From positions 2,260,502-2,324,501 of the forward strand of contig NZ_LT630337.1 in assembly GCF_900117315.1 (NCBI RefSeq): a stretch of DNA of 64,000 nt, read 5' to 3'. Position 1 is the first letter of the stretch. Every line of letters begins with the position of its first letter. Origin of the DNA: Bacillus massilinigeriensis. Lineage in GTDB: Bacteria > Bacillota > Bacilli > Bacillales > Cytobacillaceae. The translations under genes were made by a program, and so were the position numbers. Shown in pieces: positions 16,723-25,824 of the stretch. The notes under the pieces were generated by a model. The model had not been told where the DNA came from and did no database searches. It worked only from the letters and a program-made list of their open reading frames with translations.

Positions 16723-17854
16723 TTTTCGCAAAAACAGCGAGCTCAAGGGTCTCAAGGGTCTTGCAGTATTCTCGTTTAATTTCTCCTTCAACTAGTCCAT
16801 CCTCTTTCTTTAAATATTCGATTATTCTCCAATTATTAAACCAATCTCCTGGTTCTGCTTTTGGTTGGATAATATTTTTCCAGGCATATTCGAGCCTGGG
16901 ACTATATATTTTATTAGCCCCTTCTTTTAGCTGACAATCCTTTAGACGTAGGGAAGAATACTCATTCGGCAATTCCTCCTTTACATCATTAAATAGGTCT
17001 GGCCAGTAATCCTTTCTCGACCCTGTATGTGGATGTGAAACAGCCCATTGAAAGACTTTTTCCAGAACCTCTTCATGATGGAAGAGTAAAGAGTACAATC
17101 TTTTGCCAAGGAGAATTCTCTCATGTAAACTACTAAAATAATGAAGGGAAAGCCCGATCAGCTCAGCTCTTCCATAGGATATTCCACCCTTATCGTATGG
17201 AAATACTATTTGATTAAACGTAAGTATGTCCTGTAATTTAAATGGAATCGTATTCAGTACCCTACTCCTGTACTTTTCATTTTGGACCACTCTTTTTTCT
17301 AAATAACTCTGTTCATTAATAATAAGAGCAACGGTAAGTATATAGCTATCCTTTGTCTTCCAAAAGTAATTCCATATTGGCTCCATAAAAACAGATACTC
17401 CAAAGTGACTCAATAAATAAAATAAATTATGATTTCTTTTCAGGCTTTTTTCATACAGCAAAAATTGTGGATAGACATCTTGAAAAATCAGCCAGTTCCC
17501 CCGCTCTAAAAAGGAGTAAAAATCCTTTTTTGTTCTGTCATTCATAATCCTTGAAAGAAATTCCCCCTTTAAATCAGTCATGTTCCATCCCCCGTTTCTA
17601 GAAACCATATGACCGAGGAATGCCCAATGAATCTGGGGGTGTTTTCTATAAAAATCGAGATAGGCTTTGGTACGAGTGACATTATTTTGATTGAAATCAC
17701 TACATTTCACTGTGATTTCCTTTATTAATCTTTCATCCTCCTTGGTTAGCTTTTCCCCCTCAACAAGCTGATTCTCATTCCTTTTTCTTTTCAGTTCTTT
17801 CTTTATCTCAAGTAAATTTTCCGGGAGCGGTGTCTTTTTTTTAAAGAAACAAAT
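16709..17854 (-). CDS. yppC: DUF2515 protein (YppC-like), apparent ATT start
   Basis: The body (from GTG 17710) matches the DUF2515/YppC family, with NNVTRTKAYLDFYRKHPQIH, GHMVSRNGGWNMTDLKGEF and VFPYDKGGISYGRAELIG. The frame stays open for 48 codons upstream of that GTG, with plausible coding content (CFFKKKTPLPENLLEIKKEL). It reaches an ATT at 17854 placed 9 nt after GGGGAGGTGA, a near-perfect ribosome site. No ATG, GTG or TTG in this frame fits that site. I therefore call 381 residues with an ATT initiator, as known for infC. The shorter GTG start lacks a ribosome site. Function unknown; divergent from the cyclase gene. Confidence 0.75.
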   Translation of the reverse strand: MCFFKKKTPLPENLLEIKKELKRKRNENQLVEGEKLTKEDERLIKEITVKCSDFNQNNVTRTKAYLDFYRKHPQIHWAFLGHMVSRNGGWNMTDLKGEFLSRIMNDRTKKDFYSFLERGNWLIFQDVYPQFLLYEKSLKRNHNLFYLLSHFGVSVFMEPIWNYFWKTKDSYILTVALIINEQSYLEKRVVQNEKYRSRVLNTIPFKLQDILTFNQIVFPYDKGGISYGRAELIGLSLHYFSSLHERILLGKRLYSLLFHHEEVLEKVFQWAVSHPHTGSRKDYWPDLFNDVKEELPNEYSSLRLKDCQLKEGANKIYSPRLEYAWKNIIQPKAEPGDWFNNWRIIEYLKKEDGLVEGEIKREYCKTLETLELAVFAKNAIY

Positions 17855-17923
17855 AACTGTTCACCTCCCCAAGGAATATGTATAAATATGAAATATTTCT
17901 AGGCAGGGGATGTTTAGATTATT

Positions 17924-19831
17924 ATGCAAAAGCTCGATATCGTGATGAATGAAATAGTACAAAAATTAAGGGATAATCAAAGCACAAACGGTTCATGGGG
18001 ATACCCATTTGAAACTGGAATTTCCACTGATGCCTATATGATCATTTTATTAAGAACTCTTGAAATTCATGATGAAGAGTTAATTAAGGAATTGTCGAAA
18101 AGAATTTTGAGTAAACAAGGAGAAAATGGTTCATGGAAGCTATTTGCTGATGAAGATGGAGAAGGAAACATTACATCAACGGTTGAAGCATATTACGCTC
18201 TTTCATATTCAGGATACTACAATCAAACCGATGATCGATTAAGGAAAGCCAAAGACTTCATTTTGTCTAATGGTGGGTTAAGAAAGGCACATATGTTTGC
18301 AAAGATCATGCTTGCCTTAACAGGTCAATATCGTTGGCCATCATTTTTTCCGGTTCCTGTAGAGGTCATTCTTTTACCAACCAGCTTCCCCATTAACTTC
18401 TATGATTTCTCTGTTTATGGTAGGGCAAATCTTACCCCACTAATGATTTTGGCCTCTAAGAAATTTCAGATAAAGACGAAGAAAAGTCCTGATCTTTCTG
18501 ATTTAATAGTTCACAGAGAGGAGGATGATTTTTTTCATTGGAGAGACACTCAAGGAGTTCGGAAATTATTTAGACTCTTGGAAACAGGGATTAAAAACAT
18601 CATAGGATTGCCACAAGCTATTCATTCCAAGGCCATTCACCGCGCTAAAGAATATATGCTGAATCATCTTGAAAAGGACGGCACCTTGTACAGCTATTAC
18701 AGTGCCACATTTTTAATGATATTTGCCCTTTTGTCACTTGGTCACCCAAAAAATGACCCAATCATTATCCGTGCAGTTGATGGGTTAAAGGCTATGAAAT
18801 GCTCCATTCATGGTCATCCTCATATGCAATATACAACAGCTCATGTTTGGAACACTTCATTAATCAGCTTTTGTTTACAAAATGCCGGGCTACCCTCTAA
18901 TGATCCTATGATTGAAAAAGCACATCAGTATTTATTAACTAGACAACATAACCGATTTGGAGATTGGTCCATTCATAATCCTGGTGTATTACCAGGTGGC
19001 TTTGGATTTTCAGATATTAATACCATAAACCCTGACATCGACGACACAACAGCCTCCTTAAGATCTATATTTAGGCAAAAATCGTCTCATCCTCTTTACC
19101 GAGATGCTTGGAAAAAAGGACTTAAATGGCTATATACCATGCAAAATGATGATGGTGGATGGCCATCCTTTGAAAAAAATGTTGATAAAAGGTTCTTAAA
19201 CCAATTACCGATTGAAGGTGGAAAATTCCTACTTCTAGATTCAAGTAGTTCTGATTTAACTGGAAGAACCTTAGAATTTATCGGTACCTATACAAAACTT
19301 TCAAAGGATCATACCATTATACGGCGTGGAGTTCAGTGGCTTTTAAAAAATCAAGAATTAGACGGTTCGTGGTATGGACGATGGGGTATTTGCTATATTT
19401 ATGGCACATGGTCAGCTGTAACAGGTCTTAGGTCAGTGGGCTTAAGTTCTACGCACCCTTCCATCCAAAAAGCAGTGAATTGGCTAAAGAATATTCAGAA
19501 TGATGATGGCGGTTGGGGAGAATCATGCAAAAGTGATATCTATAATTCATACATTCCACTTGGGTCTAGTCATTTAACCCAAACAGCTTGGTCGTTGGAT
19601 GCTTTAATATCAGCCTCTAATGTGGTCACATCCGAAATTGAAAAAGGAGTTTCTTTTTTACTTAATAATATCCACCGTGATGAATGGATGGATTCATACC
19701 CGGTTGGTCAAGGGATGGGTGGCGGATTTTACATCCATTATCACAGCTACCGATATATTTATCCATTGCTAGCACTATCCAATTATAAAAATAAGTTTTT
19801 GATACAGGGTAACTTAATGGGAACAAATTGA
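17924..19831 (+). CDS. sqhC: Squalene-hopene/sporulenol-type terpene cyclase
   Basis: A 635-residue class II triterpene cyclase. The catalytic DxDD motif is present (NPDIDDTTASLR, near residue 370). QW repeats recur through the protein (QSTNGSWGYPF, QNDDGGWPSF, QELDGSWYGRWGICY, QNDDGGWGES). In B. subtilis the homologue SqhC (sporulenol synthase) cyclises tetraprenyl-beta-curcumene during sporulation; other homologues make hopene. Which product is made here depends on the C35 or C30 prenyl precursor and cannot be read from the sequence. The ribosome site AGGGGA lies about 14 nt before the ATG, a long gap. Divergent from the DUF2515 gene with only 69 bp between starts. Confidence 0.9.
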   Translation: MQKLDIVMNEIVQKLRDNQSTNGSWGYPFETGISTDAYMIILLRTLEIHDEELIKELSKRILSKQGENGSWKLFADEDGEGNITSTVEAYYALSYSGYYNQTDDRLRKAKDFILSNGGLRKAHMFAKIMLALTGQYRWPSFFPVPVEVILLPTSFPINFYDFSVYGRANLTPLMILASKKFQIKTKKSPDLSDLIVHREEDDFFHWRDTQGVRKLFRLLETGIKNIIGLPQAIHSKAIHRAKEYMLNHLEKDGTLYSYYSATFLMIFALLSLGHPKNDPIIIRAVDGLKAMKCSIHGHPHMQYTTAHVWNTSLISFCLQNAGLPSNDPMIEKAHQYLLTRQHNRFGDWSIHNPGVLPGGFGFSDINTINPDIDDTTASLRSIFRQKSSHPLYRDAWKKGLKWLYTMQNDDGGWPSFEKNVDKRFLNQLPIEGGKFLLLDSSSSDLTGRTLEFIGTYTKLSKDHTIIRRGVQWLLKNQELDGSWYGRWGICYIYGTWSAVTGLRSVGLSSTHPSIQKAVNWLKNIQNDDGGWGESCKSDIYNSYIPLGSSHLTQTAWSLDALISASNVVTSEIEKGVSFLLNNIHRDEWMDSYPVGQGMGGGFYIHYHSYRYIYPLLALSNYKNKFLIQGNLMGTN

Positions 19832-19910
19832 AATCTTCATCTCAAAAGGATGGATTTATTGAAAAATGGGGATAGTAACATCATAGCATTCATCACAGGG
19901 AGGTACCTTC

Positions 19911-20027
19911 ATGGAAAATACACATGAATTTGTTCAAAAAATACATGAACAGCAGAAAAAAGCTGAGAAGAATAAAAAGCGAGGAAAAGGCCATCCTGAG
20001 TCAAAGCTTCCTAATAAACAACATTAG
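19911..20027 (+). CDS. DUF4023 small protein (38 aa)
   Basis: ATG 19911 follows GGGAGG by 7 nt. The 38-residue product begins MENTHEFVQKIHEQQKKA and ends GHPESKLPNKQH, which matches the short, very basic DUF4023 family of Bacillales. Function unknown. It lies 79 nt after the cyclase gene on the same strand and is followed by a terminator, so it may be cotranscribed. Confidence 0.8.
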   Translation: MENTHEFVQKIHEQQKKAEKNKKRGKGHPESKLPNKQH

Positions 20028-20089
20028 ATTAAGTCTTGTTATTTTTGCTGGTAAAAATACCCTTTAAGTTTTATAACAACCAAGACGAA

Positions 20090-20128
20090 AGATAAAAGGA
20101 GTACCCAATTCGGTACTCCTTTCTCTTT
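20090..20128 (+). terminator. Terminator after the cyclase/DUF4023 unit
   Basis: AAAAGGAGTACC (20094-20105) pairs with GGTACTCCTTT (20112-20122), followed by a T-rich tail. It may also stop minus-strand transcription of the CoA-transferase gene. Confidence 0.85.
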
Positions 20129-20187
20129 CATCTAGTTACCATAATAAGATTATGTTAACAAATAGGTTAGAATCAAACTATATTTAC

Positions 20188-21486
20188 CTAAATAATAAAC
20201 CCAAGTCTCTTGGCTTCAAACAAAAGCTCTTCTCGGAATTTTGGGTGCGCAATTGCAATTAGTGCCTTTGCACGATCAGATATACACTTACCTCTTAACT
20301 CTGCTACTCCATATTCCGTAACCACTCTGTCTGCATCATTCTTTGAGGTTGTTACGACAGAACCTGCTGAAAGATGTGGTTGGATTTTTGATATACTTCC
20401 ATCCTTTGTAGTGGAATGTAAACAAATGAACCCTTTTCCTTCCTTAGAGAATATGGCACCTCTTGCAAAATCTGATTGACCACCGCTGGAGCTATAGTAC
20501 TTTCCTCCAATGGTCTCTGATGCACATTGTCCAAAGAAGTCCACTTCCGTAGTTGCATTGATGGAAATCATTTTATCCTCTTTAGCAATTTCTCTTGGAT
20601 CGTTAACAACATCAACCGGTAAAAATTCAACCCCCACATTGTTGTCGATAAAATCATACAGTCTTTGTGAGCCAAAGGCAAAGGTGGTGACTATTTTTCC
20701 CTTGTGGGTATTTTTATACATACCATCAATAACCCCTATTTCAACAAGATCTACGATACCATCAGAGATTAATTCTGAATGAATTCCGAGGTGACGATGG
20801 TTTTCAAGCTGGCTGACAACAGCGTTTGGAATTGCACCAATTCCTGCTTGAAGGGTGGAACCGTTTTCAATTTGCTCAGCAATAAAACCTGCAATTTTTA
20901 TATCTGTATCAGTGATTGTTGCAAAACCAGACTCTGTCAATGGATAATCGGCTTCGATGAATCCCTCTATTTGACTTACATGTATTTGATTTGCCCCAAA
21001 GGTTCTTGGCATTTGCTTGTTAACCTCTAAAATAAATGGCATCTTTCCAATAAAGCTGGCGGCATAATCAGCTTGAGTACCTAAGGAAAAATAACCATGT
21101 TCATCCATCTGCGAAGCACAAGCTATTACCTTTGGCGATTTTAACGTTGATAATAATATCTTTGGTACTTCATGGAAATTGTTCGGGACAAGCTCACATT
21201 GCCCCTGTAAAAAGGCTTTTCTTGTTGGTCCACTTAAGAAATAAGAGACATGCTGTAACGAATCGTTAAATTGACCATGAATATATGGCCGGTCCCTTAG
21301 TGTGAGCATTTGATGAATTTTTACCCCTTTATACCGTGAAGCATTTTCTTCTAGTACATCTAATAGGATGTTAGGTTCCCCATTTGTAAGTGGAAGGATG
21401 AGATCATCTCCATCTTTAACCAAGGATAAGAATGCTTCAGGCGTTTTTCTTTTTGTAATCAACCAATTTTTTAAATAGGCCTTCAT
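20188..21486 (-). CDS. Acetyl-CoA hydrolase/4-hydroxybutyrate CoA-transferase family protein
   Basis: A 432-residue CoA-transferase of the Cat1/AbfT type, which moves CoA between acetyl-CoA and short-chain acids. Recognisable blocks are LQAGIGAIPNAVVSQL, HSELISDGIVDLVEIGVIDG, ISINATTEVDFFGQCASE and GGKYYSSSGGQSDFARGA, with the C-terminal VTEYGVAELRGKCISDRA. The frame is open to 21621, but MKAYLKNW at 21486 is preceded by CAGGTGA and matches usual family length. Preferred acyl substrate cannot be read. It is next to aspA but has its own promoter region. Confidence 0.88.
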   Translation of the reverse strand: MKAYLKNWLITKRKTPEAFLSLVKDGDDLILPLTNGEPNILLDVLEENASRYKGVKIHQMLTLRDRPYIHGQFNDSLQHVSYFLSGPTRKAFLQGQCELVPNNFHEVPKILLSTLKSPKVIACASQMDEHGYFSLGTQADYAASFIGKMPFILEVNKQMPRTFGANQIHVSQIEGFIEADYPLTESGFATITDTDIKIAGFIAEQIENGSTLQAGIGAIPNAVVSQLENHRHLGIHSELISDGIVDLVEIGVIDGMYKNTHKGKIVTTFAFGSQRLYDFIDNNVGVEFLPVDVVNDPREIAKEDKMISINATTEVDFFGQCASETIGGKYYSSSGGQSDFARGAIFSKEGKGFICLHSTTKDGSISKIQPHLSAGSVVTTSKNDADRVVTEYGVAELRGKCISDRAKALIAIAHPKFREELLFEAKRLGFII

Positions 21487-21644
21487 ACTTTTCACCTGCA
21501 TTTCTATTATTTTATTTTCCTTTATTTCTATCATACTGCTAAATTTGTAGATATTTGTAGAAAATATTCGGAAAATAAAAATATTTTTTTGAACATTTAT
21601 TGAACAAATTTGATTATTCATACAATTTATTACAATACTATAAA

Positions 21645-21688
21645 TAAAAAGATAGAAAGCCTTTTTTTACCAGCTTTCTATCTTTTGT
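21645..21688 (-). terminator. Terminator after aspA
   Basis: AAAAGATAGAAAGC (21647-21660) pairs with GCTTTCTATCTTTT (21673-21686). Read on the minus strand the stem is followed by a T/A-rich tail. Confidence 0.85.
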
Positions 21689-21701
21689 AAAATGTTGTTA
21701 A

Positions 21702-23156
21702 CTAGGATAAAACTAATTTTTCATCCTTTTTACTTTTTTTTTGATTTAACAGCTCTTTCCCCGCAATTCCAGGGTGAGTCATTTCAAATGGATGAAGAAT
21801 CGTATCAAGCTCTTCTTCTGTTAATACGCCTCTTTCAAGAACGATTTCTCTTACTGGCTTATTAGTTAATATGGCCTCTCTTGCGATCGAAGCAGCTGTT
21901 TCATAACCTACATGCGGATTAATTGCAGTAATTACACCGACACTATTATTCACGTAGGCCTCCATTTTTTCTGGATTAGCTGTAATATCACTTAAGCAAT
22001 ACTTACGGAATACTGTAAAGACATTATTCATTATATTAATAGACTGTAAAAGATTAAAGACAATTACTGGTTCCATTACGTTTAATTCAAATTGACCTGC
22101 TTCAGAGGCCATGCTAATAGTTAAGTCATTTCCTACCACCTGAAACGCACTTTGATTGAGTACTTCTGCCATAACTGGATTTACTTTTCCTGGCATGATG
22201 GAAGAACCCGGTTGACGTGGAGGAAGATTAATTTCCCCTAAACCACATCTTGGACCAGATGTCATTAAACGTAAATCATTTGCTACCTTGGACATGTTCA
22301 GCATACATACCTTTAAGGAGCTGGATACCTCAACATAGCAATCTGTGTTTTGAGTACCGTCGACTAAGTCCCTTGAACCTCTTATAGGATAGCCGCTAAA
22401 TTTGGCTAAATACGAATCAGCCTTCTCTATATATTCAGGGTCAGCATTTAGCCCTGTACCAACAGCTGTTGCACCCATATTTACCTCAAGTAAATGTTCT
22501 CTAGTATGGGTAACCCTCTTAATATCTCTCCTTAATACTCTCGCATAGGCTTCAAATTCTTGTCCAAGACGAATCGGTACGGCGTCCTGTAAATGTGTTC
22601 TTCCCATTTTGATTAGACCGTCAAATTCCTCGGCCTTCCACATGAATTCTGAATATAACTCTTCCATTGTTTCGAGTAGCTCTTCTAGTCCATCTAAGAC
22701 AGATAAGTGAATAGCGGTTGGAAAGGAATCATTCGTGGACTGTGCCATATTCACGTGTGAATTTGGGCTAATCACCTTATAATTTCCTTTTTCCTCCCCT
22801 ATTAATTCTAGTGCACGATTGGCTATGACTTCATTTGTGTTCATATTTATGGGTGTTCCTGCGCCACCTTGGATTGGGTCCACGATAAACTGGTCGTGAA
22901 GCTTCCCATCAATGATTTCATCACATGCTTTAATAATAGCATCAGCGATAGACTGATCTAATTGACCAATAGCCAAGTTGGCCATCGCAGCTGACTTTTT
23001 TACAGTGGCCATCGCTGTAATAAGCTTTGAGTCAATTCGGTAACCAGTAATTGGAAAGTTTTCCACTGCACGCATCGTTTGAACACCATAATAGGCATCA
23101 ATAGGAATTTCCTTTTCACCTAAGAAGTCCTTCTCTATACGTTTCAAGCTGCTCAT
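21702..23156 (-). CDS. aspA: Aspartate ammonia-lyase
   Basis: Converts aspartate to fumarate and ammonia. The 484-residue protein belongs to the fumarase/aspartase superfamily: GSSIMPGKVNPVMAEV is the signature loop with the catalytic Ser, and DGTQNTDCYVEVSSSLKVC, TNDSFPTAIHLS and MGRTHLQDAVPIRLGQEF are the other active-site blocks. The ending NQKKSKKDEKLVLS is basic. ATG 23156, nine bases after AGGGG, is preferred to TTG 23165. Immediately upstream on the same strand lies a broken dcuA, the usual partner that imports or exchanges aspartate, fumarate and succinate. Confidence 0.95.
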   Translation of the reverse strand: MSSLKRIEKDFLGEKEIPIDAYYGVQTMRAVENFPITGYRIDSKLITAMATVKKSAAMANLAIGQLDQSIADAIIKACDEIIDGKLHDQFIVDPIQGGAGTPINMNTNEVIANRALELIGEEKGNYKVISPNSHVNMAQSTNDSFPTAIHLSVLDGLEELLETMEELYSEFMWKAEEFDGLIKMGRTHLQDAVPIRLGQEFEAYARVLRRDIKRVTHTREHLLEVNMGATAVGTGLNADPEYIEKADSYLAKFSGYPIRGSRDLVDGTQNTDCYVEVSSSLKVCMLNMSKVANDLRLMTSGPRCGLGEINLPPRQPGSSIMPGKVNPVMAEVLNQSAFQVVGNDLTISMASEAGQFELNVMEPVIVFNLLQSINIMNNVFTVFRKYCLSDITANPEKMEAYVNNSVGVITAINPHVGYETAASIAREAILTNKPVREIVLERGVLTEEELDTILHPFEMTHPGIAGKELLNQKKSKKDEKLVLS

Positions 23157-23189
23157 TACCTTCAACCCCTATTCATTATTAATGATGAC

Positions 23190-23800
23190 TTATAGTAAAA
23201 TGGAACTTAACAAAATACCTACCCCTACAGCTACGATGGTTGCAATTAAGCCTGGGACCATGAAGCTGTGGTTTAAAATATATTTTCCTATTTTTGTAGT
23301 ACCAGTCCTATCAAAGTTGATTGCAGCAACAACAGTTGGGTAGTTTGGAATAAAGAAGTATCCGTTTACTGCTGGGAACATAGCTATAAGAAGAGCTGGA
23401 TTAATGCTTAATGCAACTCCCAGAGGCATTAATGTTCGTACTGTTGCCGCTTGGCTATATAATAGAATGGACAAAGCAAATAACGCGACTGCAAATAACC
23501 AAGGAGCAGCAGTAACTAAATCTGAAATGGAACCAGAGATAAGTTCAGAATTACCATTAAAGAAAGTATCACCCATCCACGCGATACCGAAGATAGCTAC
23601 AACAGCTGTAGCACCTGCAGTTGTAACAAACGCCAAAATCATAATTATAATCTCTATTGTGCTGAAGTTGGTTGGTGACCAAATAAAAAAACTAAGATGG
23701 ATAAACCGACTCCACCCATAACTCCTAGGTCAACATCGCCCATCCTTACCCCAATAAAAATACAAATTAATAGAATCAAAAACTGGATCCAATACACCAT
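23190..23800 (-). pseudogene. dcuA: Disrupted C4-dicarboxylate transporter
   Basis: An ATG at 23800 with GGAGGG upstream starts a DcuA-type N-terminus (WIQFLILLICIFIGV, then a Gly-rich segment and FGHQPTSA) that runs into TAG at 23656-23654. A one-base deletion near 23656 explains this: adding one C restores P-I-E-I and continues into the downstream frame (MILAFVTTAGATAVV). That frame then jumps straight to the C-terminal DcuA region, with FGIAWMGDTFF, LYSQAATVRTLMPLG, NGYFFIPNYPTVVAAINFDR and LNHSFMVPGL. About 235 residues of the ~440-residue transporter are missing. Two lesions make function very unlikely. It sits 33 nt upstream of aspA in the usual dcuA-aspA order. Confidence 0.85.
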
Positions 23801-23955
23801 AACAATTCCCTCCAATTATACAATAGATTCTTTCCAAAATGTAGAAGTGAATCGAACGAAAGCCCTCAACACTTTTTTTGTTATTCCATTAATTGTTCAC
23901 ATTACATCCATTTTTGAATAAATATTAAAGAATGCAAAAAGAGAAGAAGGATGTG

Positions 23956-25515
23956 ATGGAATTGATTAACCAAACATATAATCAAAAGGATTTTTCCCAA
24001 TTAATTTTGAATTTATATCACCAAGCGATTAATGATAGTGAAACATTACTTGAAAAATACCCTATTGAATCAAGAATTGTAAGCCGTGACAACCTGCTTA
24101 CTTACTTAGCTATAATGGCAAAACATAATCCTAAATTAGAAGATCATTTGGTTAATCATGGTTTCTCATCTTTAAATGCATCAAATCCCCATCCTCTCTA
24201 TACACTAAAGCAAATACTCTTCCATCAAGGATTGACTGTGGAACCTCCAAATGTTCAAGTCATCTCCCCTTCTGATTCAAAACACCTCTCTAAGCTTCAT
24301 TCAGAAATAATTTTCGGAAAATTAGAGGAGAAACTTCCTTTTTCCATAATGGTTACCCTTGATGCAAAAATGATTAGCCAGCCAGCATTGGTCGAGTCCC
24401 TCTTAACAAATGGGATGACCATTGCAAGAATAAATTGTGCCCATGACAATGAGCTCATATGGAAAGAACTCATTACTCTTATAAGAACTACTGAAAGAAA
24501 ATTAATAAAACATGGCATACTAAGAAATCAATTTTGTAAAATTTATATGGACTTAGCTGGTCCTAAGATTCGCATTGGAAAGGTTAGCAGAGACAACCAA
24601 CATCAGGATTCAAAAAAACAGAAAAAGATTTTTGTGAGAAAAGGTGATTTGCTGCGTCTTTACCTTGATTCTGAAAAAAAAGGACACCCTGCAACGAATG
24701 AAAGCCCTGCTGGCGTCCCAGTCACTTTGGTAAAGGCATTTAAAAATGTGCGAATCAATGATCGCATCTATATAGATGATGGAAAGATTCATGGCTTGGT
24801 TGAACGTATTCGAAATGACCATGTAGATGTTAGAATCCTTTTTCCAGAGAAAAGGACTGCAAAAATAAAAGAGGGAAAGGGTCTGAATCTGCCTGATTCT
24901 CTTATCAGCTTAAATTTATCCTCCTTAACTGAAAAGGATATGAAGGATTTGGCTTTTATTACAGAAAATGCGGATATTGTGGGAATTTCCTTTGTCCACT
25001 CTCCTCTCGATTTACTTAAACTAAGGGAAGAATTGGAAAGGTACTCTCGCTTAGATATTCCAGTTGTCGCTAAAATCGAAACAAAGGATGCTATACACCA
25101 CCTAGCCAGGATCATCCTTGAAGGATTAAAGTTTAATGGAGGCTTCGGTATCATGATTGCTAGAGGTGACTTAGCAGTAGAGGTGGGCCTGGAAAATTTA
25201 CCTTTCGTGCAGGATGAGATTCTTAATATTTGCAAGGCGGCACATACACCAACCATTTGGGCAACAAGTGTCCTCGAGGGTTTAACAAAACAAGGAAACC
25301 CTACCAGGTCTGAAATGACAGACGTCGCACAGGGCAAAAGAGCCGATTGCTTCATGCTAAATAAGGGTCCATATATCGTTGAATCATTAATGATGCTTAA
25401 AAAGATTCTTACTTCCAATCAATACTTTCCACCAAATAACACAATTCATCGAAATTTAACTGTTCAATATGGGTTTTTCAAAGGTATAAAAGAAGGTGCT
25501 CCCCTGTCCGAATAA
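23956..25515 (+). CDS. Pyruvate-kinase-like protein with N-terminal extension
   Basis: 519 residues. From about residue 130 the protein follows the pyruvate kinase barrel: a degenerate first strand (SIMVTLDAKM), YMDLAGPKIRIG, a B-domain-like insert, DIVGISFVHSPLD, the VAKIETKDAI strand with the catalytic Lys and metal Glu, IMIARGDLAVEVG with the metal Asp, and TPTIWATSVLEGL followed by PTRSEMTDVAQGKRADC. The usual first-strand R/N/GPAS elements and the C-terminal allosteric domain are missing, and about 120 unassigned helical residues precede the barrel. The ATG at 23956 has GAAGG upstream. It is not the housekeeping pyk. Substrate unknown. Confidence 0.75.
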   Translation: MELINQTYNQKDFSQLILNLYHQAINDSETLLEKYPIESRIVSRDNLLTYLAIMAKHNPKLEDHLVNHGFSSLNASNPHPLYTLKQILFHQGLTVEPPNVQVISPSDSKHLSKLHSEIIFGKLEEKLPFSIMVTLDAKMISQPALVESLLTNGMTIARINCAHDNELIWKELITLIRTTERKLIKHGILRNQFCKIYMDLAGPKIRIGKVSRDNQHQDSKKQKKIFVRKGDLLRLYLDSEKKGHPATNESPAGVPVTLVKAFKNVRINDRIYIDDGKIHGLVERIRNDHVDVRILFPEKRTAKIKEGKGLNLPDSLISLNLSSLTEKDMKDLAFITENADIVGISFVHSPLDLLKLREELERYSRLDIPVVAKIETKDAIHHLARIILEGLKFNGGFGIMIARGDLAVEVGLENLPFVQDEILNICKAAHTPTIWATSVLEGLTKQGNPTRSEMTDVAQGKRADCFMLNKGPYIVESLMMLKKILTSNQYFPPNNTIHRNLTVQYGFFKGIKEGAPLSE

Positions 25516-25577
25516 ATTACCTAATGAACTGGGCAATACTGAAGAGAGTCGCCACTGTCCGAATAAGTGACCAATTT
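25504..25577. repeat. Short direct repeat and gene-free stretch to 25824
   Basis: CTGTCCGAATAA occurs at 25504-25515 (ending exactly at the stop codon of the pyruvate-kinase-like gene) and again at 25555-25566; each is followed within 3 nt by ACC. From 25578 to 25824 the sequence is AT-rich leader of the PAS-GGDEF-EAL gene with nothing else recognised. Confidence 0.5.
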
Positions 25578-25824
25578 TTAGTCTAACAATATCGAACTTA
25601 ACTTCCCCTATCCATTATGATTTTCCAACATCTTAATACTATAATCATAATGACATTAATATAAAACTACCTTATAATTAATATAATTAACCTATAATAT
25701 TAAAATAATGTTCCAACCAGATATATGAAACTCTTTAGATCGTTAAAAGCAAACCGCAATACCTCCTAACTTCTACCACTTAGGTTATAGGTATTATATC
25801 AGCATAGAGCAGGGGGCCGAATTA

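Noticed and set aside
23654-23656. Programmed frameshift in dcuA
   Set aside because: A slippery heptamer is absent and the downstream part also lacks about 235 residues, so this is decay, not regulation.
24789-25418. Long minus-strand frame inside the pyruvate-kinase-like gene
   Set aside because: It is antisense to clear PK motifs, has no ribosome site and no recognisable domain.
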